Below, in pieces: positions 32,584 through 44,722 of a stretch of 64,000 nt of DNA. The stretch's first letter is position 1. Each line of letters opens with the position of its first letter. Origin of the DNA: Stereum hirsutum FP-91666 SS1 (lineage: Eukaryota; Basidiomycota; Agaricomycetes; Russulales; Stereaceae); NCBI RefSeq assembly GCF_000264905.1, contig NW_006763133.1:967925-1031924 (forward strand), read 5' to 3'. The position numbers and the translations under genes were made by a program. The notes beneath the pieces are model-generated. The model was not told the DNA's origin, ran no database searches, and was given only the letters and a program-made list of their open reading frames with translations.

Positions 32584-34190
32584 ATGTCCTCACCACCACA
32601 AGCCTCGTCATCCTCTTCTGCCACTCCCCCTCCGTCCATCCCAAAACAAATCTCGGGCCTCCGGTCGGCTCTTCAATATACTGGCATACCGCCTTCATGG
32701 CTTGAAAAACGTCCAAAGCTTCCCTCCCGGAACTGGCTTATTTTCATCGGCGTAACGTCTACGGCGGTTGGATGCTACCTGTATGACCGGCGGGAATGTA
32801 AGAGGATAAGGGAGGAGTATTGTGACAAAGTGAAGTCTCTGAGCGAGGAGCCACTTCACAGTATGGGGCATTTGAGGAAGGTGACGGTGTATGGTGCGAA
32901 GTGGCCGGGAGACGAAGATTGGGACCGGAGTACGAAGTACTTTAGGAAGTATGTGAAGGTCCGCCCTACTCTCTTTCTCTCCCGAAGCTGACGACATGTC
33001 TCATTTAAACTTTGGAAACTCATTAGCCCATCCTCGTTGCTGCTGCTGTCGACTATGAGATGATCGCTGGCAAGCGACATGGCGAGCTCGCTACTCGCAT
33101 CGCAAACGATATCAAGACAGAACGTCGTATCGCGGCCGGTCTCGAAGCTCCTTGGCAAGCCCAAACCAACATGCCCATCATGATGCAAGATACTCCCGAA
33201 GCCCGGATGCGTCGGAAGATGGAGGGCGGAACTATCTTGGTCGGACGACCAGCGTTCAAGGAGTACATGGCTGGTCTGCGAAGAGGATGGGTGGAGAGTC
33301 CTGCGAGGATTGATGCCGAGGAACAACTTTCGAGAGAATTGGTAAACGACACTCATTTTGATGAAGTGGAATCTGCGGAGAGCTCTGCTGTTCAGGCAGT
33401 CGACACTTCCGCACTAGCCGACGATGAACCTATCCCCACAGCGTCCCGTTTACCCTCTTCACGCCCTCCAGGAATGTTTTCTCCCATGTCTTTACGTGCC
33501 CCAACTTCCTCTACTCCTTCGCCAACTCCCGAGAAGAAGGACCCAGCTGCTGACATTGCCCCTCCGGCCCGCATACCACCACAACCGCCTCTCCTTCTCG
33601 TTCCCTTCGTGAACCACATTGGATTCACCCAAATTCCTTACATGATCTGGGACTTCTTCAACGAGCGCACCAAGGTCAAGGCTGGTGCCGAAGCTGCCTA
33701 CCGCATTATCATGAATGAAACAGAACCATTCGTCGCTCCTGCCTCTCCCTTCGTATCCGAATCCCTACCTTCCGAATCCTCAACCCCTTCCCCCTCTATA
33801 CTTGGTCACCTCAGCTTTGACGCTGCAGCCGAAGCCTTCTATAGATCCAATACCGCTTCCATCCCCTCCGATATCCAAAGGAAGCGAGAGAAATTCTACA
33901 AAGAACTCCCAGAGAAACTCGCAACCGCTCGTGCGCTCGCTCGTCGAGAGCGAGAGCCCACCAAAGACGAGCTTGCAGTTCCACCACCGACCGAAGTGGA
34001 ATTGAGGGCGGAGAGGATGAAGAAGGAGTTGAGATGGAGAGCGGATGAGAAGGGTTGGGATATCGTGAGGCCGGGTAGTCCGGTGGAGTGGGATGAGAGG
34101 ATGGAGGGTGCCCTGAGGGTGTTCGTTGATCCAAAACGGACGGGCAAGGACGGGGAGGCTGAGGAAGCTGGAGGCGCCAATATACTCTAG
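32584..34190 (+). CDS. TIM54: Mitochondrial import inner membrane translocase subunit Tim54
   Basis: Component of the TIM22 complex, which inserts carrier proteins into the mitochondrial inner membrane. Exons 32584-32958 and 33027-34190 join to 512 codons. The N-terminus is Ser/Pro-rich, then ALQYTGIPPSWLEKRPKLPS precedes a single membrane segment (NWLIFIGVTSTAVGCYLYDR). A conserved Tim54 core follows in HLRKVTVYGAKWPGDEDW, FRKYVKPILVAAAVDYEMI, GGTILVGRPAFKEYMAGL and VPFVNHIGFTQIPYMIWDFF. The C-terminal half is hydrophilic, with Pro/Ser-rich linkers and an alternating charged helix (RALARREREPTKDEL), facing the intermembrane space in this family. The start is the first ATG that gives this N-terminus. 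Confidence 0.92.
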
Positions 34191-34341
34191 AGTGTGCTCT
34201 TGGTTCTGGGGTAACCCTTCTGTGGTCAGACTCGGGACGGGATGGATGAATCGTGATTCTGCACTGATCCAGATGGTAATACAACATTCATACTGCTTGC
34301 ATAATAATCATACACCGCACCGTTGCTCTACTCTGCTTTGC

Positions 34342-37300
34342 TCATTCTTCATCCTCAAATTTATCGACGATCCGAATAGCACCACTCGCCAAGAACGCAT
34401 CCAGCTCCGCCAACGGATCCCCCCAAGGACGCGAGATCGACTTGTCCACCACTTCTCTTGGCTTCGAAGGGCTGGTTGGACGTGCGGTGGGTACAGCAGG
34501 AATAGCGAAAGGTCGAGATTTTTGCGCTACTGGTTTGTTCAACCTATCAAGGAAGGAGAAGCGTGCGGGTTCGGTCTTGGTCGTCGATGCTCCAGGTACC
34601 AAGTCGCGATGTAAGGAGGAGCCGAAGCTGCTCTGAGTGTGTGAACGTTCCTCAGTCTTGAAGAGCGACGGTCGCGTAACTGGTCGGTCCTCTCTCTTCC
34701 ATCCGTAACCGCCCTGCTTTCCTCTGTCCACGCCACCCATGTCCATACCCTCTTCTGTCACCCCATCGCTCTTCTGGGTCTTTACTACGTTCGCATAAGA
34801 TGAAGAGTCGACCTTCGGCGCTGGGCTCGACGGAGTCGAAGCTTTATCTATGACCTTGAACAGGCTTTCGTCGAGAACAAACCCTTGATCTTCGTCGGTC
34901 TTGAACCATGGTGGGCGTGTGGCGGTGGCGTGCGGAGTAGCCAACTGTTCCTTCACCGGAGACGGGAGTAGCTCGTCGACCTCATTGTCTTCCTCTGAGG
35001 TCTCTGGCGCAAATAGAGGCTATCATGCAGTAAGTATGAATTAAGCCAGTCAGCGCGCACACCAAGGTGTCTGTGAATCGTACCTTCGCGCTGTGCTGCT
35101 TCCTCGGAGGGGGTAACGAAGAGATGGCAGCGACCGGCGGATGCAACATCTTGACTCGCTTGGTACGAGAGGAGGTATCAGGAGCATCAACAGCTAGCTT
35201 TCGCTTCTTCTGAGGAGGACTAGATTCGAGTGTCACAGAAGTCTCACGACGAGGCGAGGAAGGAAACATAGTGAGATCCAAAACATCGTCAAAGTTCGTC
35301 TCAGCGATGAGGGCGTCGATTTCAATGTCGTCGTAGTTAGTCGACGGTGAGGATTCCTTGTTCGCGCCAGAAGAATTAATTGGCCTCTTCTGTGTAGCTG
35401 ATTGGATGAGCTCCCGGGCATCAGGCAGGTCGTCATCGTCAGCATCGGAGATGTCAGCCAAGTTGCGGCCTCGATTATCCGTGTCCTTGTCGGCAAGGTT
35501 AGAAAACTCTAGATCAAAGGAAGGACGAGGAGGACGAGGACGGCGGGAACGAGGATGTGAGGCAGGAGCTGAAGCAATAGGAGAGAGGGCTGAGGACGGA
35601 GGGTCGACATGATCATCAAAAGACTCGTGTAGCTTGATGCGCTTGCCCTTCGTAAGATTGAGGTTCGAGGTGACACCAGTTCTCTCGTGAAGAGCCTCAA
35701 GTTGTTTAAGGTCGTGGTCTGAGCGAGCGGAGGTGGGTTTCTTTGTAGAGGTCGATGTCGATGGCTTCGGTTTGCGCCACCCTTGATCATTGTCCTTTCC
35801 CTTGTCCTTGCCCTTTGTGGTAGTGCACGGCTTCGAAGTTTTGGATGTGGCGGTCGCCTTACCGCCATTAGCTTGAGTAGTGCTTCCCTTCTTCGGTTGA
35901 GGGGGAGGTTTGTCGAGCCCATCTCTACAGCTGGAAGCGGACAACGGTGAGTTTCCGACCTCTAACCAAAGGATGTACAGACCACATGTGGCGACAACTT
36001 GTCTTGTCCTTGCAAAGGTGGTTGCATCTACTCGCATGTCAGCCCATGAAAAGTTGAATTGATGTACGTGGATGCTCACGCATATTTCCCATTCGCCAAC
36101 TTCTTGGGTAGCCGGATTTCAGCCTCATCGTCTGTTGACGACCTTGACGCCACCGTAGCCTTCTTCCGCGTGACTTTTCCTTTGGCCGCATGTGGCTCGT
36201 CGCCTTTACCTGTGCGAGTAGTTTCGGTATAAACGGAGAGGAATATGAAGAACGGGCCTACTCTTCGAAGTCGTCAAGTCTTTCAAGGGACGGACGGGGA
36301 TCTCCTCTTCGTCCGCGTTCATGTCATCCCAGAAGTTTGGATCGTCTTCCAAACCTTCAAGTGTCATCTCCTGTAGAGGAGTACGATTTTAAGCATGGTG
36401 TAACAAGAGATTCAACCTCACATACCACAGCGTTACGCGGTCGAGTATCCATTACTGGAAACTGTTTACTGTCGACTTTCGGGCGGTATAGCTTGGTAAC
36501 GCTTACACCAGCGATATTTTCCTGCAGAGAACACTGAGAAGAATACAGACCATGGATAACTCGAAGCGTGAACGCACAGAGGCTATGCAAACTTGGATAG
36601 ACTGACTCGGCTTCGTAAGATGCGCTGTGATCACGAAGGTCTTCTTATCCTTGAGCACCTTGGTCCTATAGGCCATCATTAGCTCCTCTAAATACTGACA
36701 AAAGACAAAAACGCACGGTATCCTTCGGAAATCGACGTAGTCGAGGTCAGGAGACGTCGTAGTCACCACAGCAGTCATATCGAAAGCTGGTGCGCCTTTC
36801 GGCTTCTTTGACTTGGTCGTGGCGTTCGAGGGGTCGAGTATCAACCCACATTCAACTGATATGTCAACTTCCACCGGGTTGAAGCCGTCGGTGGAAGTGA
36901 CGCTGACTTCTTTGATTGTCAGGAAGTACTGCGGGAGTTCGGCGACGCGGTTGAGAATTTGGAGGCCGGCGCCTGGTTGTTTGCGGTTTAGTAGCTAAGC
37001 GAAAGACAATTGATAGTCAAGAAGCTGGTATGGTGAACGAATGTTAGAGCACTTACGACTTCGAGGCGGAGAGGATCGACTTTACGCAAGGCCGCGAAGG
37101 TCGTGATGCCGTTCTCAGCTAGAACCTGAACAAAGTAATCAGAAGAGTACACCACGCCGAGGCCATCCAGTATACCTTGATCCTGTAATGCAAAAGTGTC
37201 AGCGGCGGCTATCTATTACAGAAGGGGTTGTGAAGAATTTATAGCTCTACGATTTATCTCCGAGTTTCTCAATCTGGCGAAACACTACGGCACGATCATC

Positions 37301-40300
37301 CCAAGCCTTTGCGTTGAGGATACGCACCCTGATCATAAATCGGTAGCTAAGCTTGGTTCGAAAGTATGGAGGAAGTGTGACTCACAGCTCTAGGCCGTTT
37401 TTAACTTGGGCACCCGACTGCTTGGCTAATCCAACCTCGACGATCGCTGAGAAAGAGATTAGAACCTGAGCTCGACCATGACTCTCCGAACATACCTCTA
37501 GCTATCCGACTAACGTGGCGAAAGACGGAAAACGCCTCGAGATGTGGTTGACTGTCTCCAACCTTATATTCAGGTGTGTTGAGGGATACTCCACCGAGAA
37601 CGGCCTTCACAGAGAGACGAATGGGACACATGAACACGAGAGAGGGTTGACACGAAGCATTGACAACAAACTTGGATGAGCAAGAAGATCTTGTCCGGCG
37701 TCTTCTCAACCTTCGAAATCCTGAAGCGTATCTCGTCCTGCTCGCGGAGCTTGCGATAAACCTAGATAAACTAATGCACTCGTAGGGAGTTCTCTCGACT
37801 AGTGAGCCACTGGAACGTACCGCTTTTTCTCCTGCTCGAATCTTCAAGTCTGAAAGTCTTAGAGGGGTTTGAGCTCATGTCATACCATATAGAACAGACG
37901 TAGACGTACTCTTCCGATGCAGAGATGGCTTCGAGCTATGAGCAGAATGAGTCAGCTTTTGGTGCTAGAACTTACGGTCTGAGACCTTCTCACCATCTCA
38001 CGAAGAGTAGCTTTCTCGGGGAGATTAATGATAATCGCCATCTGAAACCAAGTAATATAGTCGGTATGGTGACACATATTATTAAGACGACAACTCACTG
38101 TCGCCTGTCGAATGTAGAACTATTCACCATAGAAATCAGCACAAGCTAAGAGGATCGTGCAACATCCCAGCTTACCTTCGCCATAACTTCGCCATATTGA
38201 CTATGGACCAATTCGTCCTCCTCCCCTTCGCCTCCAAGTAACAATTCCGCCTTGATCAGACTCTCAACCGTCTTTACCACCATCCCATCAACAATCTCGT
38301 CTACGCCATGGTTCTGCTCGACTCCCTCTTCCGTGTTACTACCCTGCTTGATGCGATAGTATTTCGGGTTCTTCAAGATGCGTTGGTAAAGGAAGGAGCT
38401 GTGGATCCAAGATTTCGCACTCTCAGCACTGGTGATCGTTCCAAGGCCGACTTCAGCGTTGATATGCTCCGCGAGATTGACGTGCAGAGATGATTCGAGG
38501 ATGGATTTTCCGGCGACGAGGTCTGTGTACTTGTGTTCAAGCTCAGATTCACACATGATGATGGCGATGCCGTCCTTGTCTGGTTGAGGGCAGAAACATC
38601 AACGATCAGGATTGGAGCACCTGGAAAGAAGTGCAAGTTGAACCAAACATACCGAATTGGGGCCGTCCCTGCGACCGCGGAGTGGAGTAATGAGCGGGAA
38701 ATCGTTGAGGGCGTTAAACACAGAGCTACTTACCGCACGTCCGATCATCTGCATCATGTCCAGGTCCGAATACTCCTGGCTAACATTGTTCTGGAAGATC
38801 TTCACACCTTTTACAACGACAACGTGTGCGGCTAGTCAAATTATAATCAGCGCCAAAGTACTTAACAAAGCAGGTGAAAGTGTACACACGAAGATTGACA
38901 CCAACCGCCAGTGTCTTACCGAACAGGACTCTTGTCAGAGGCAATAAACCATCTGATTGAGCGCAGAGAGACGAACCGAAGTAGCGACAACGACCCTCAA
39001 TGTTTTGCTTAGAAACAGGCCCTCCGTCGTCTTACGGTCTTGTATATTCAGCCCTGCATGATGAACACCGATTCCTGCTTGAGCTAGTTCTGTGTAGCGT
39101 TCAGATTAGCTAACATGATATAACGCGGAGGATTGCAAGTACGCACTAGCGAGGCGCTGGTCCTGAAAGGTTTGCTCGATCCTTCAAGAGAAAAACAAAC
39201 GCTCAGTAAGTCGTCAAAGCAAGCAAGCGTGGAGTCCTACCGTCGAGGGACCTGCCAAGGAAGGTTCTGCTTCGACTCCTTCGCCTTCTCGTACTCCTTC
39301 AGGATCGTCTCCGCGGTCGTCAGAACGCCTATCGAGTCGACTCAGGTCAAGAGCGAATCTAGACGGAAGTCGAAACACTGCGTAGACAGACCTTTCCTAG
39401 TCGCACAAAACACAAGCATCGGCTTCTGCGTTGAATGCCTCTGCAAAATAGGGAATAGTCGATTGTCAAGTGTATGGGCGAACTGGAAATCGTTCGTGTT
39501 CCTGCTCTTTTGAAAGCCGTAGACGTGACGCGTGAGCTTGCATGGTCTGTACTCTTCCCCGAACTGGATTGACCGACAAGGTTGGATATCGATCAGTCAG
39601 TCGCTCATGCTCGAGAATGAAACCTGAGAATGAGAAGAAGGACCTACCTGGAATACTCTAGCCGGACCGATAGCATCCTTGCCGCCGATCCAACGAGCCA
39701 CGTCATCTATGTTGGGTACGGTGGCGGAGACGGTGACGAAACGGACGGCCGAGCCGCGAGCCTTCATACGAGAGATGACGACCTCGAGGGTGCTTCCGCG
39801 GGATTCATTCAGAATATGAACCTAGACCGGGCACTCAGTGAGCGCTTCAGAAGATAGAAGCAGAAAATTGCATACCTCATCCACAAGGCAGAGCTGAACC
39901 TGCGACAGTATTTGGCCGTGATCGCGCCTGTAAGTGCAAAAGCAGTCAGAACTTCAATGTATGCGTGTTGGAAGAAATATACGTACCAGCTTCGGGTCAA
40001 ACTATCCCATTTCTCACACTAAAGTCAAGATCAGAACGTGTGATAGGACTGAGCCATGAAATCCGTGGAGACGAACAGTTGTGACGCTGTCAGAGCCTTC
40101 GTCAGCTGAATTTTGAGGTCAACCGAAGAAACTTGTTCTTACATGATAGTGGCATTTTTGGCGTCGCCCCAGGCGCTCTTACCGAAATGAACAGTATCTC
40201 CAGTTAATTCGCAGCCTGCATAAGTCGTGAGCGAAGGCGTTCTCGCCGAGGATATCGAGTGGCTTACATTTGATCCCAAGCGGCTCAAACTTCTCGATCC

Positions 40301-41610
40301 AATCTTTGCATCGTTCCGAGCATAACGCCTTCCATCCAAGTTCATAAGTTTGTGATGGACGATCGGGATACGAATAAACGATACCTTTGTCGGTGCCATA
40401 TAGACGCATTTGGCTGACGAACTTTGACCTGAGTTGGTGAGCATTCGAAGCATTGCTAGCTCGAAGAGCACCCTGTATGCATGCATAATTTGAGGTATAG
40501 CAGGATGGGATGAGGTTAGACAACGTAGACCTACGTTTTTCCACTGCCAGTAGGGGCTGGTGTGCTGGTTAGTTCATTACTCCCCACAAGGACCGCGCAT
40601 ATACTCACCGCTAACAACCTGTTGACGCATGTCAATATATGCGTAGAAAAATAGTTCAAAAAACCACATGCTCACCAAGTTATCTTCTGACTGCATGATC
40701 TGCATATTCGAGAATCAACCTCCTGTTCATCGCATGAAAGACAAGCAGACTCGCCGTATCGTAGCAGGAGGACTGTATAGCGTTGAAGACACCAAACTTG
40801 AAGAGCCCTCGGTACATATCAGCTAATATATGCGCATATATCGACCTATAAGAGCACGATTGACGAGAACGCAAGAGGGCAATCACGTACGAAGGTCCGA
40901 GACCGGACGAAGTCTAATGCTACTGGGGCCCTGTGGCGGTGAAGAAGGAGGCGCGTTGTATGGGTTTGCATGAGGTGGCCGGGAGTTCTGATTATTGCGA
41001 GGTGTAAAGGGATTGGCATGCTGGGCATGGACGGAGGGTGGTGAGAAACGGTTGGAAGTTTGACCTGAGTGCCCGGAACGCTGGAAGTTGGATGAGGCAT
41101 TGTTGACTGGAGGACGAGGAAAATTATCTGTTGGAATGTGGTCAACGCATTGCCCGTCTTTCTTTAGAAGACACTGTACTAGGGGTCACAAAGGGCCGCG
41201 CAGGCGCTCGGCTCGAGGACGACCCAAAAACCGGGCGATGTGTCATGGACGGCATTTCCTGGTGGTACGTCTGCGGCGGTTGAAATTGCTGAGGAGACAT
41301 ATGCGTGGAGTAGTCGTCTTCATATTCGGAGATCTCTTCACGAAAATGTTGTGGCTGTGAATAGTTATAGGGGCGCCTCTCGGGAGGAGACGGGGTTGAA
41401 TTCTCTAACCCGACGATAAGGAATCGACATCACATAGAGCAAAAGACAATGGCATATACCTATCTCCTCAATCATGTCATCGATGAGGTCGCGCTCATCG
41501 AAGTGACCACCGCTGGAGCCCGATGGGCCTGCCGCATAGTATGTCATATCATACATCTCCTCGTCGTCCATGCCGTGGTAGCCATAGGCACCGTTGCCTG
41601 GGTGCACCAT
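34342..41610 (-). CDS. HFM1: Meiotic ATP-dependent DNA helicase HFM1/MER3
   Basis: Ski2-like 3'-5' helicase needed for crossover formation in meiosis. Many short exons spread over 7.3 kb. The N-terminal region (from M-V-H-P-G at 41610) is Pro/Ser/Asn-rich and ends in IRLRPVSDLPDMYRGLFKFG. Motif I VVSAPTGSGKT is at about 40600-40550, then MAPTKALCSERCKDW, LTGDTVHF, VTTCEKWDSLTRSW, the DEVH box (LVDEVHILNESRGS) near 39890, VTVSATVPN, MLVFCATRKG, AGIGVHHAGL, VGVNLPAHVVVVKG and QMIGRAGRPQ. The Sec63 domain comes next. The HFM1-type zinc finger (YACNHLCKDKTSCRHMCC, then RDGLDKPP) lies at about 36035-35920. A disordered tail follows with acidic, Ser/Pro and Lys-rich stretches, ending at 34342. The start could be further upstream if an extra exon exists. 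Confidence 0.9.
34982..36040 (-). other. Zinc finger and disordered C-terminal extension of HFM1
   Basis: This part of the HFM1 gene codes the CNH-x-C-x-DK-x2-C-x-H-x-CC finger and then a low-complexity tail of about 300 codons before the last exon. The tail has GKDKGKDNDQGWRKPKPS, a KRPRP-like basic run (RRPRPPRP), acidic DADDDDLPDAREL and an NFDDVLDLTMF motif. It is consistent with a flexible protein-interaction and nuclear-targeting tail and is recorded because the finger supports the HFM1 assignment over other Ski2-like helicases. Confidence 0.7.
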
Positions 41611-41733
41611 GCCAGCCAAAATCGCTCACTTCGATATACCCTAGGTCGAGTCAGCCTTTTCAAGACGGATGCCTGGGCTGGATATGATGGAGGTACTAAA
41701 GAAGGAAGACCGTCGCGTCGGTCCCGAGAAGAA

Positions 41734-41807
41734 ACGCGTCGACTGCTTTCATCATGTGACTCATTGTGACTCATCACCTGCTATGGTGACTCTGTTACCC
41801 AACGCGT
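41734..41807. promoter_or_regulatory. Cluster of ACGCGT (MCB-type) and TGACTCA sites between HFM1 and CKS1
   Basis: The 321-bp spacer between the HFM1 and CKS1 start codons contains ACGCGT at 41734-41739 and 41802-41807, and TGACTCA at 41757-41763 and 41767-41773. ACGCGT is the MluI cell-cycle box bound by MBF at G1/S and in premeiotic S in yeasts; TGACTCA is the Gcn4/AP-1 type bZIP site. Both words occur twice within 75 bp, which is unlikely to be chance. Regulation is inferred. Confidence 0.5.
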
Positions 41808-41931
41808 CTGTCACGCATGCCATTCAAGTGCTTTGAGCGTCTCGCGTGCCCCTTATAGTTCTCCTTGTCCCTATCAACGCACCGCATCCCTCTCTATACC
41901 CAACCATCACCATCTCTCCTATTATTCAAGC

Positions 41932-42520
41932 ATGGCCTCGAGAAGTCAACAGCCACAACTTGATCAGAAGAAAATTGATGAATACATCGAGAAGTGCGTC
42001 TCTCTTCTCTATATGATGTCCCGCCACACTGATACTGATTTAGTTCTTTGTGTCATGGTGTTTGATGTCCCGCTGTCGGAATTCTCGTCCAGGATTCACT
42101 ACTCCGACCGGTACTCAGATGATCAATATGAGTATCGTCACGTCATACTCCCCAAACCCCTCTTCAAGATCATCCCAAAGGAATACTTCAGTGACGATGA
42201 CTCTGGCACGCTGCGTCTGCTTTCGGAGGCTGAGTGGAGAGGAATCGGAATCACGCAGAGTCTGGGATGGGTGCACTACGAGGTACATGGTACGTCGTTA
42301 CGCCGAGCTTTGATCCACGTCGTCGTTGAGCGTGTAGCTCACGCTGGAACGGGATGGTGGGCTGTGGCGTGCAGCGCCGGAACCACATGTTCTGCTCTTC
42401 AGACGGGAGAAGAACTTCGACGCACAGCTTGCTCAGCGACAGCAGCAGGCAGCTTACGAGCAACAACAACAGCAGTACGCAAATGGGAAGGCAGCGACGA
42501 GGAATGTGCGAAAGAAGTAG
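41932..42520 (+). CDS. CKS1: Cyclin-dependent kinase regulatory subunit
   Basis: Small phospho-adaptor that docks on the cell-cycle kinase Cdk1. Exons 41932-41993, 42093-42289 and 42375-42520 join to 134 codons. The core is very well conserved: [60 protein letters not shown] and LLFRREKNF. The first two of these are separated by the anion-binding region and the HAPEPH hinge of strand exchange is intact. After the core a Gln-rich tail ([18 protein letters not shown]) extends the protein beyond the usual 80-110 residues; Gln-rich C-termini are known in the yeast protein. It is divergent from HFM1. Confidence 0.96.
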
Positions 42521-43057
42521 TCTCCAATCTTAGGTGCATTCGAGCTCGTTGATTGTGGCGTGGATTCCGTCGTCGTGACCGCCGCATATTTCAGCTATCC
42601 TCCAGGTCAACTCGCCCTTCACTTCCTCTGTATTATCTCTGGTATACATCTGCATATGTCCGTTTTGTCTCACTGTCGTTGCCGGATGGCCCATATCTCG
42701 TTCCGTCCTTGTCTTGCCTGCCGCTTTCGTACGTACTCTATGACTCATGATAGATCGTTGTATTTCGGTTCGATTGTGTCTTGCATTCAGACCGCAACTG
42801 AAGAGCATTATTTTATTAGAACGAAAGAGACTGCAAAAGAATGCATCGTAGATGTGAGGTCCGTGAGTCAAATTATAGTCCGTGATGAAGTCCGTGATGA
42901 GGTCCATGAGAGGCACAACAACCAAAAGAGAAGTTCAAAGCAAAGGTCCAAAGCAGTGTGTCAAGCGGATCTACAGTTCATACACGTCCCCATGAGTGCT
43001 CGATGAAACGTGAAGGCAATACAGCACGGGGAAGGTACCCACAATAATTTCGTTTCA
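42521..43057. other. Convergent intergenic region
   Basis: It lies between the 3' ends of CKS1 (+) and the cerato-platanin gene (-). A short tandem GTCCGTGATGAAGTCCGTGATGAGGTCC repeat sits at about 42879-42907. No gene was seen. Confidence 0.4.
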
Positions 43058-43522
43058 TTACGCCAACCCACACTCGCTCGCATCAACCTGTTCCACAGTC
43101 GCCTGCACAGTCCCCGCCGCCTCTGCTTGTCCACCCGTCAACTCGTTCAACGCCTCCTCGGAGATGTTAAACCCGTCATCCGCATGATCCATCGCCAAAA
43201 CCACCACACTGTAGCTCGTTCCCGAACTAGGGGTGTACGTCAACCTCCAACAAGTTCCACAGCTCGCCGAGTTCCAACCCTCGACGGCACCGGCCGCTCC
43301 GATGTAAGGGAAGTCGGGGAGGGAGCCGAAGGTGCTGTAGCCCTTGGTGAGGAGACCGTTCGTGCCGTCGGAACAAGCGACGGTTGAGAGGGAGTTGGAG
43401 GACGTGTCATAGTTTGTGTCGTAGCGGATGGTTTGAGTGGTTTGGGCGGCGACAAGCGAGGTGAGAGTGAGGATCGCGAACGCGAAGAAGGTGGGGAGGA
43501 AGGTGGTCATGGTGAACTGCAT
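43058..43522 (-). CDS. Cerato-platanin family secreted protein
   Basis: Small secreted double-psi beta-barrel protein of filamentous fungi, expansin-like, active at the cell wall and known as a surface-active protein and plant-response elicitor in some species. A single exon of 154 codons starts MQFTMTTFLPTFFAFAILTL, a signal peptide probably ending at VAAQ. The mature protein has the family pattern IRYDTNYDTSSNSL, VACSDGTNGLLTKGYSTFGS, FPYIGAAGAVEGWNSASCGT, MDHADDGFNI and LTGGQA. The four conserved cysteines (VACSD, SCGTC, SECGLA) form two disulfides. Length matches the family. Confidence 0.95.
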   Translation of the reverse strand: MQFTMTTFLPTFFAFAILTLTSLVAAQTTQTIRYDTNYDTSSNSLSTVACSDGTNGLLTKGYSTFGSLPDFPYIGAAGAVEGWNSASCGTCWRLTYTPSSGTSYSVVVLAMDHADDGFNISEEALNELTGGQAEAAGTVQATVEQVDASECGLA

Positions 43523-44722
43523 CGTAATGATATTGACGGTTCTGTTTACGAGCGCGAACGAGGAGTTTAAAAGAAGGAGTAAGAGGAGAGAGGTGATAGT
43601 AGAAGGAGAGCTGGGCGCTGAGTCTAAGCTCTACGACGGACTAGTATTTATACTTGCCTTAGAAGACGACTACAAGACGATGAGGTCACCGGACCTCGGC
43701 TTGCATTGAAGAGTAGTCCAGTCACGGAGGGGAAGCAATAGACCGAGCCCAGCAGACTCGATCGCAATGGCCGTTCGGGCAGTGTGTGTCATAAGGCGGC
43801 AGGTCATTTGCCGTAAGAAGATGCAGTACAAGAGCTCTAGCCGCGTCATTCATGGGCTCTAGCAAGCTCTACAGGGTAACTTCGTGAAGAATATGTCCAT
43901 GGGAAAACTCCACGATGACCAGTAGATAGAACCCGTCGAAGCTCAAGAAGTCGTAGACGAGCGAGACAGCTGGACATGTGAACACCCCAAGAGCCACACA
44001 AAAAAGACCTCTTTGCGATCCACGGGATCATCAGGCCGTGAAGCACAGAATTGCTACGCAAATTCATCACGAAGTGGTCGATCTTCAGGTCGTGCGGCCG
44101 TTGTTACATGGAGGAGCGTTAATAGTGAGTCCAGTCGTGACCAACTTAAAGACAGGAGGAGGACGGCCTTTGAGTAGTCGCTGTGAACACTTTCAGGCTC
44201 GGGCTTCGTGCGAAGTGTCCCGTCAAGGTCTAGAGACGCAATGATTGGTGAATGGCGCAGACTAGGCTGTGGCCAATATATTTGGCATGAGGTCGGCATG
44301 AGGGGAATGTGTGGTGAAGGAAGGGCCCGCAGGAGAATGCACAAAATCTCAACATAACCACTCGGAGATTGCCGGAAGTGGCCATGGCCCAGCCGGTGTG
44401 GTATCCTCTCGAGCATCAGTCCAAGCAGTCCTCTGATATGTCACAGAGAAGATAACTGATAAACAACATCGTTGCGTGGTATATGAATTTAAATTTGCCA
44501 GCAAGGTCACCCTTCCACTTAGGATGAGGATATTGTTGCTCTCACTCGAGGCCCTTCGAGCAAAAGGCATAGAAAGCCGATGGGGGATTTGAACAACGAC
44601 GGATCGCGGGTATAAAATTGAAATCAGGAGATGGTATACGTATGAATACTCAAAAGATAGTCGTTGCACGAAGCAGGCAGTCATGGTTCAAAAGAGTTCA
44701 TGCAAAGTCCGTCAGGATGTCC
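43523..44722. other. Upstream region of the cerato-platanin gene
   Basis: About 1.2 kb between the cerato-platanin start and the 3' end of the first aspartic protease. A TATAAATA box reads on the minus strand at 43652-43645, about 123 bp before the start codon. Otherwise I find only short open frames without features. Confidence 0.5.
43645..43652 (-). promoter_or_regulatory. TATA box of the cerato-platanin gene
   Basis: TATAAATA on the minus strand, 123 bp upstream of the start codon at 43522. Confidence 0.45.
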
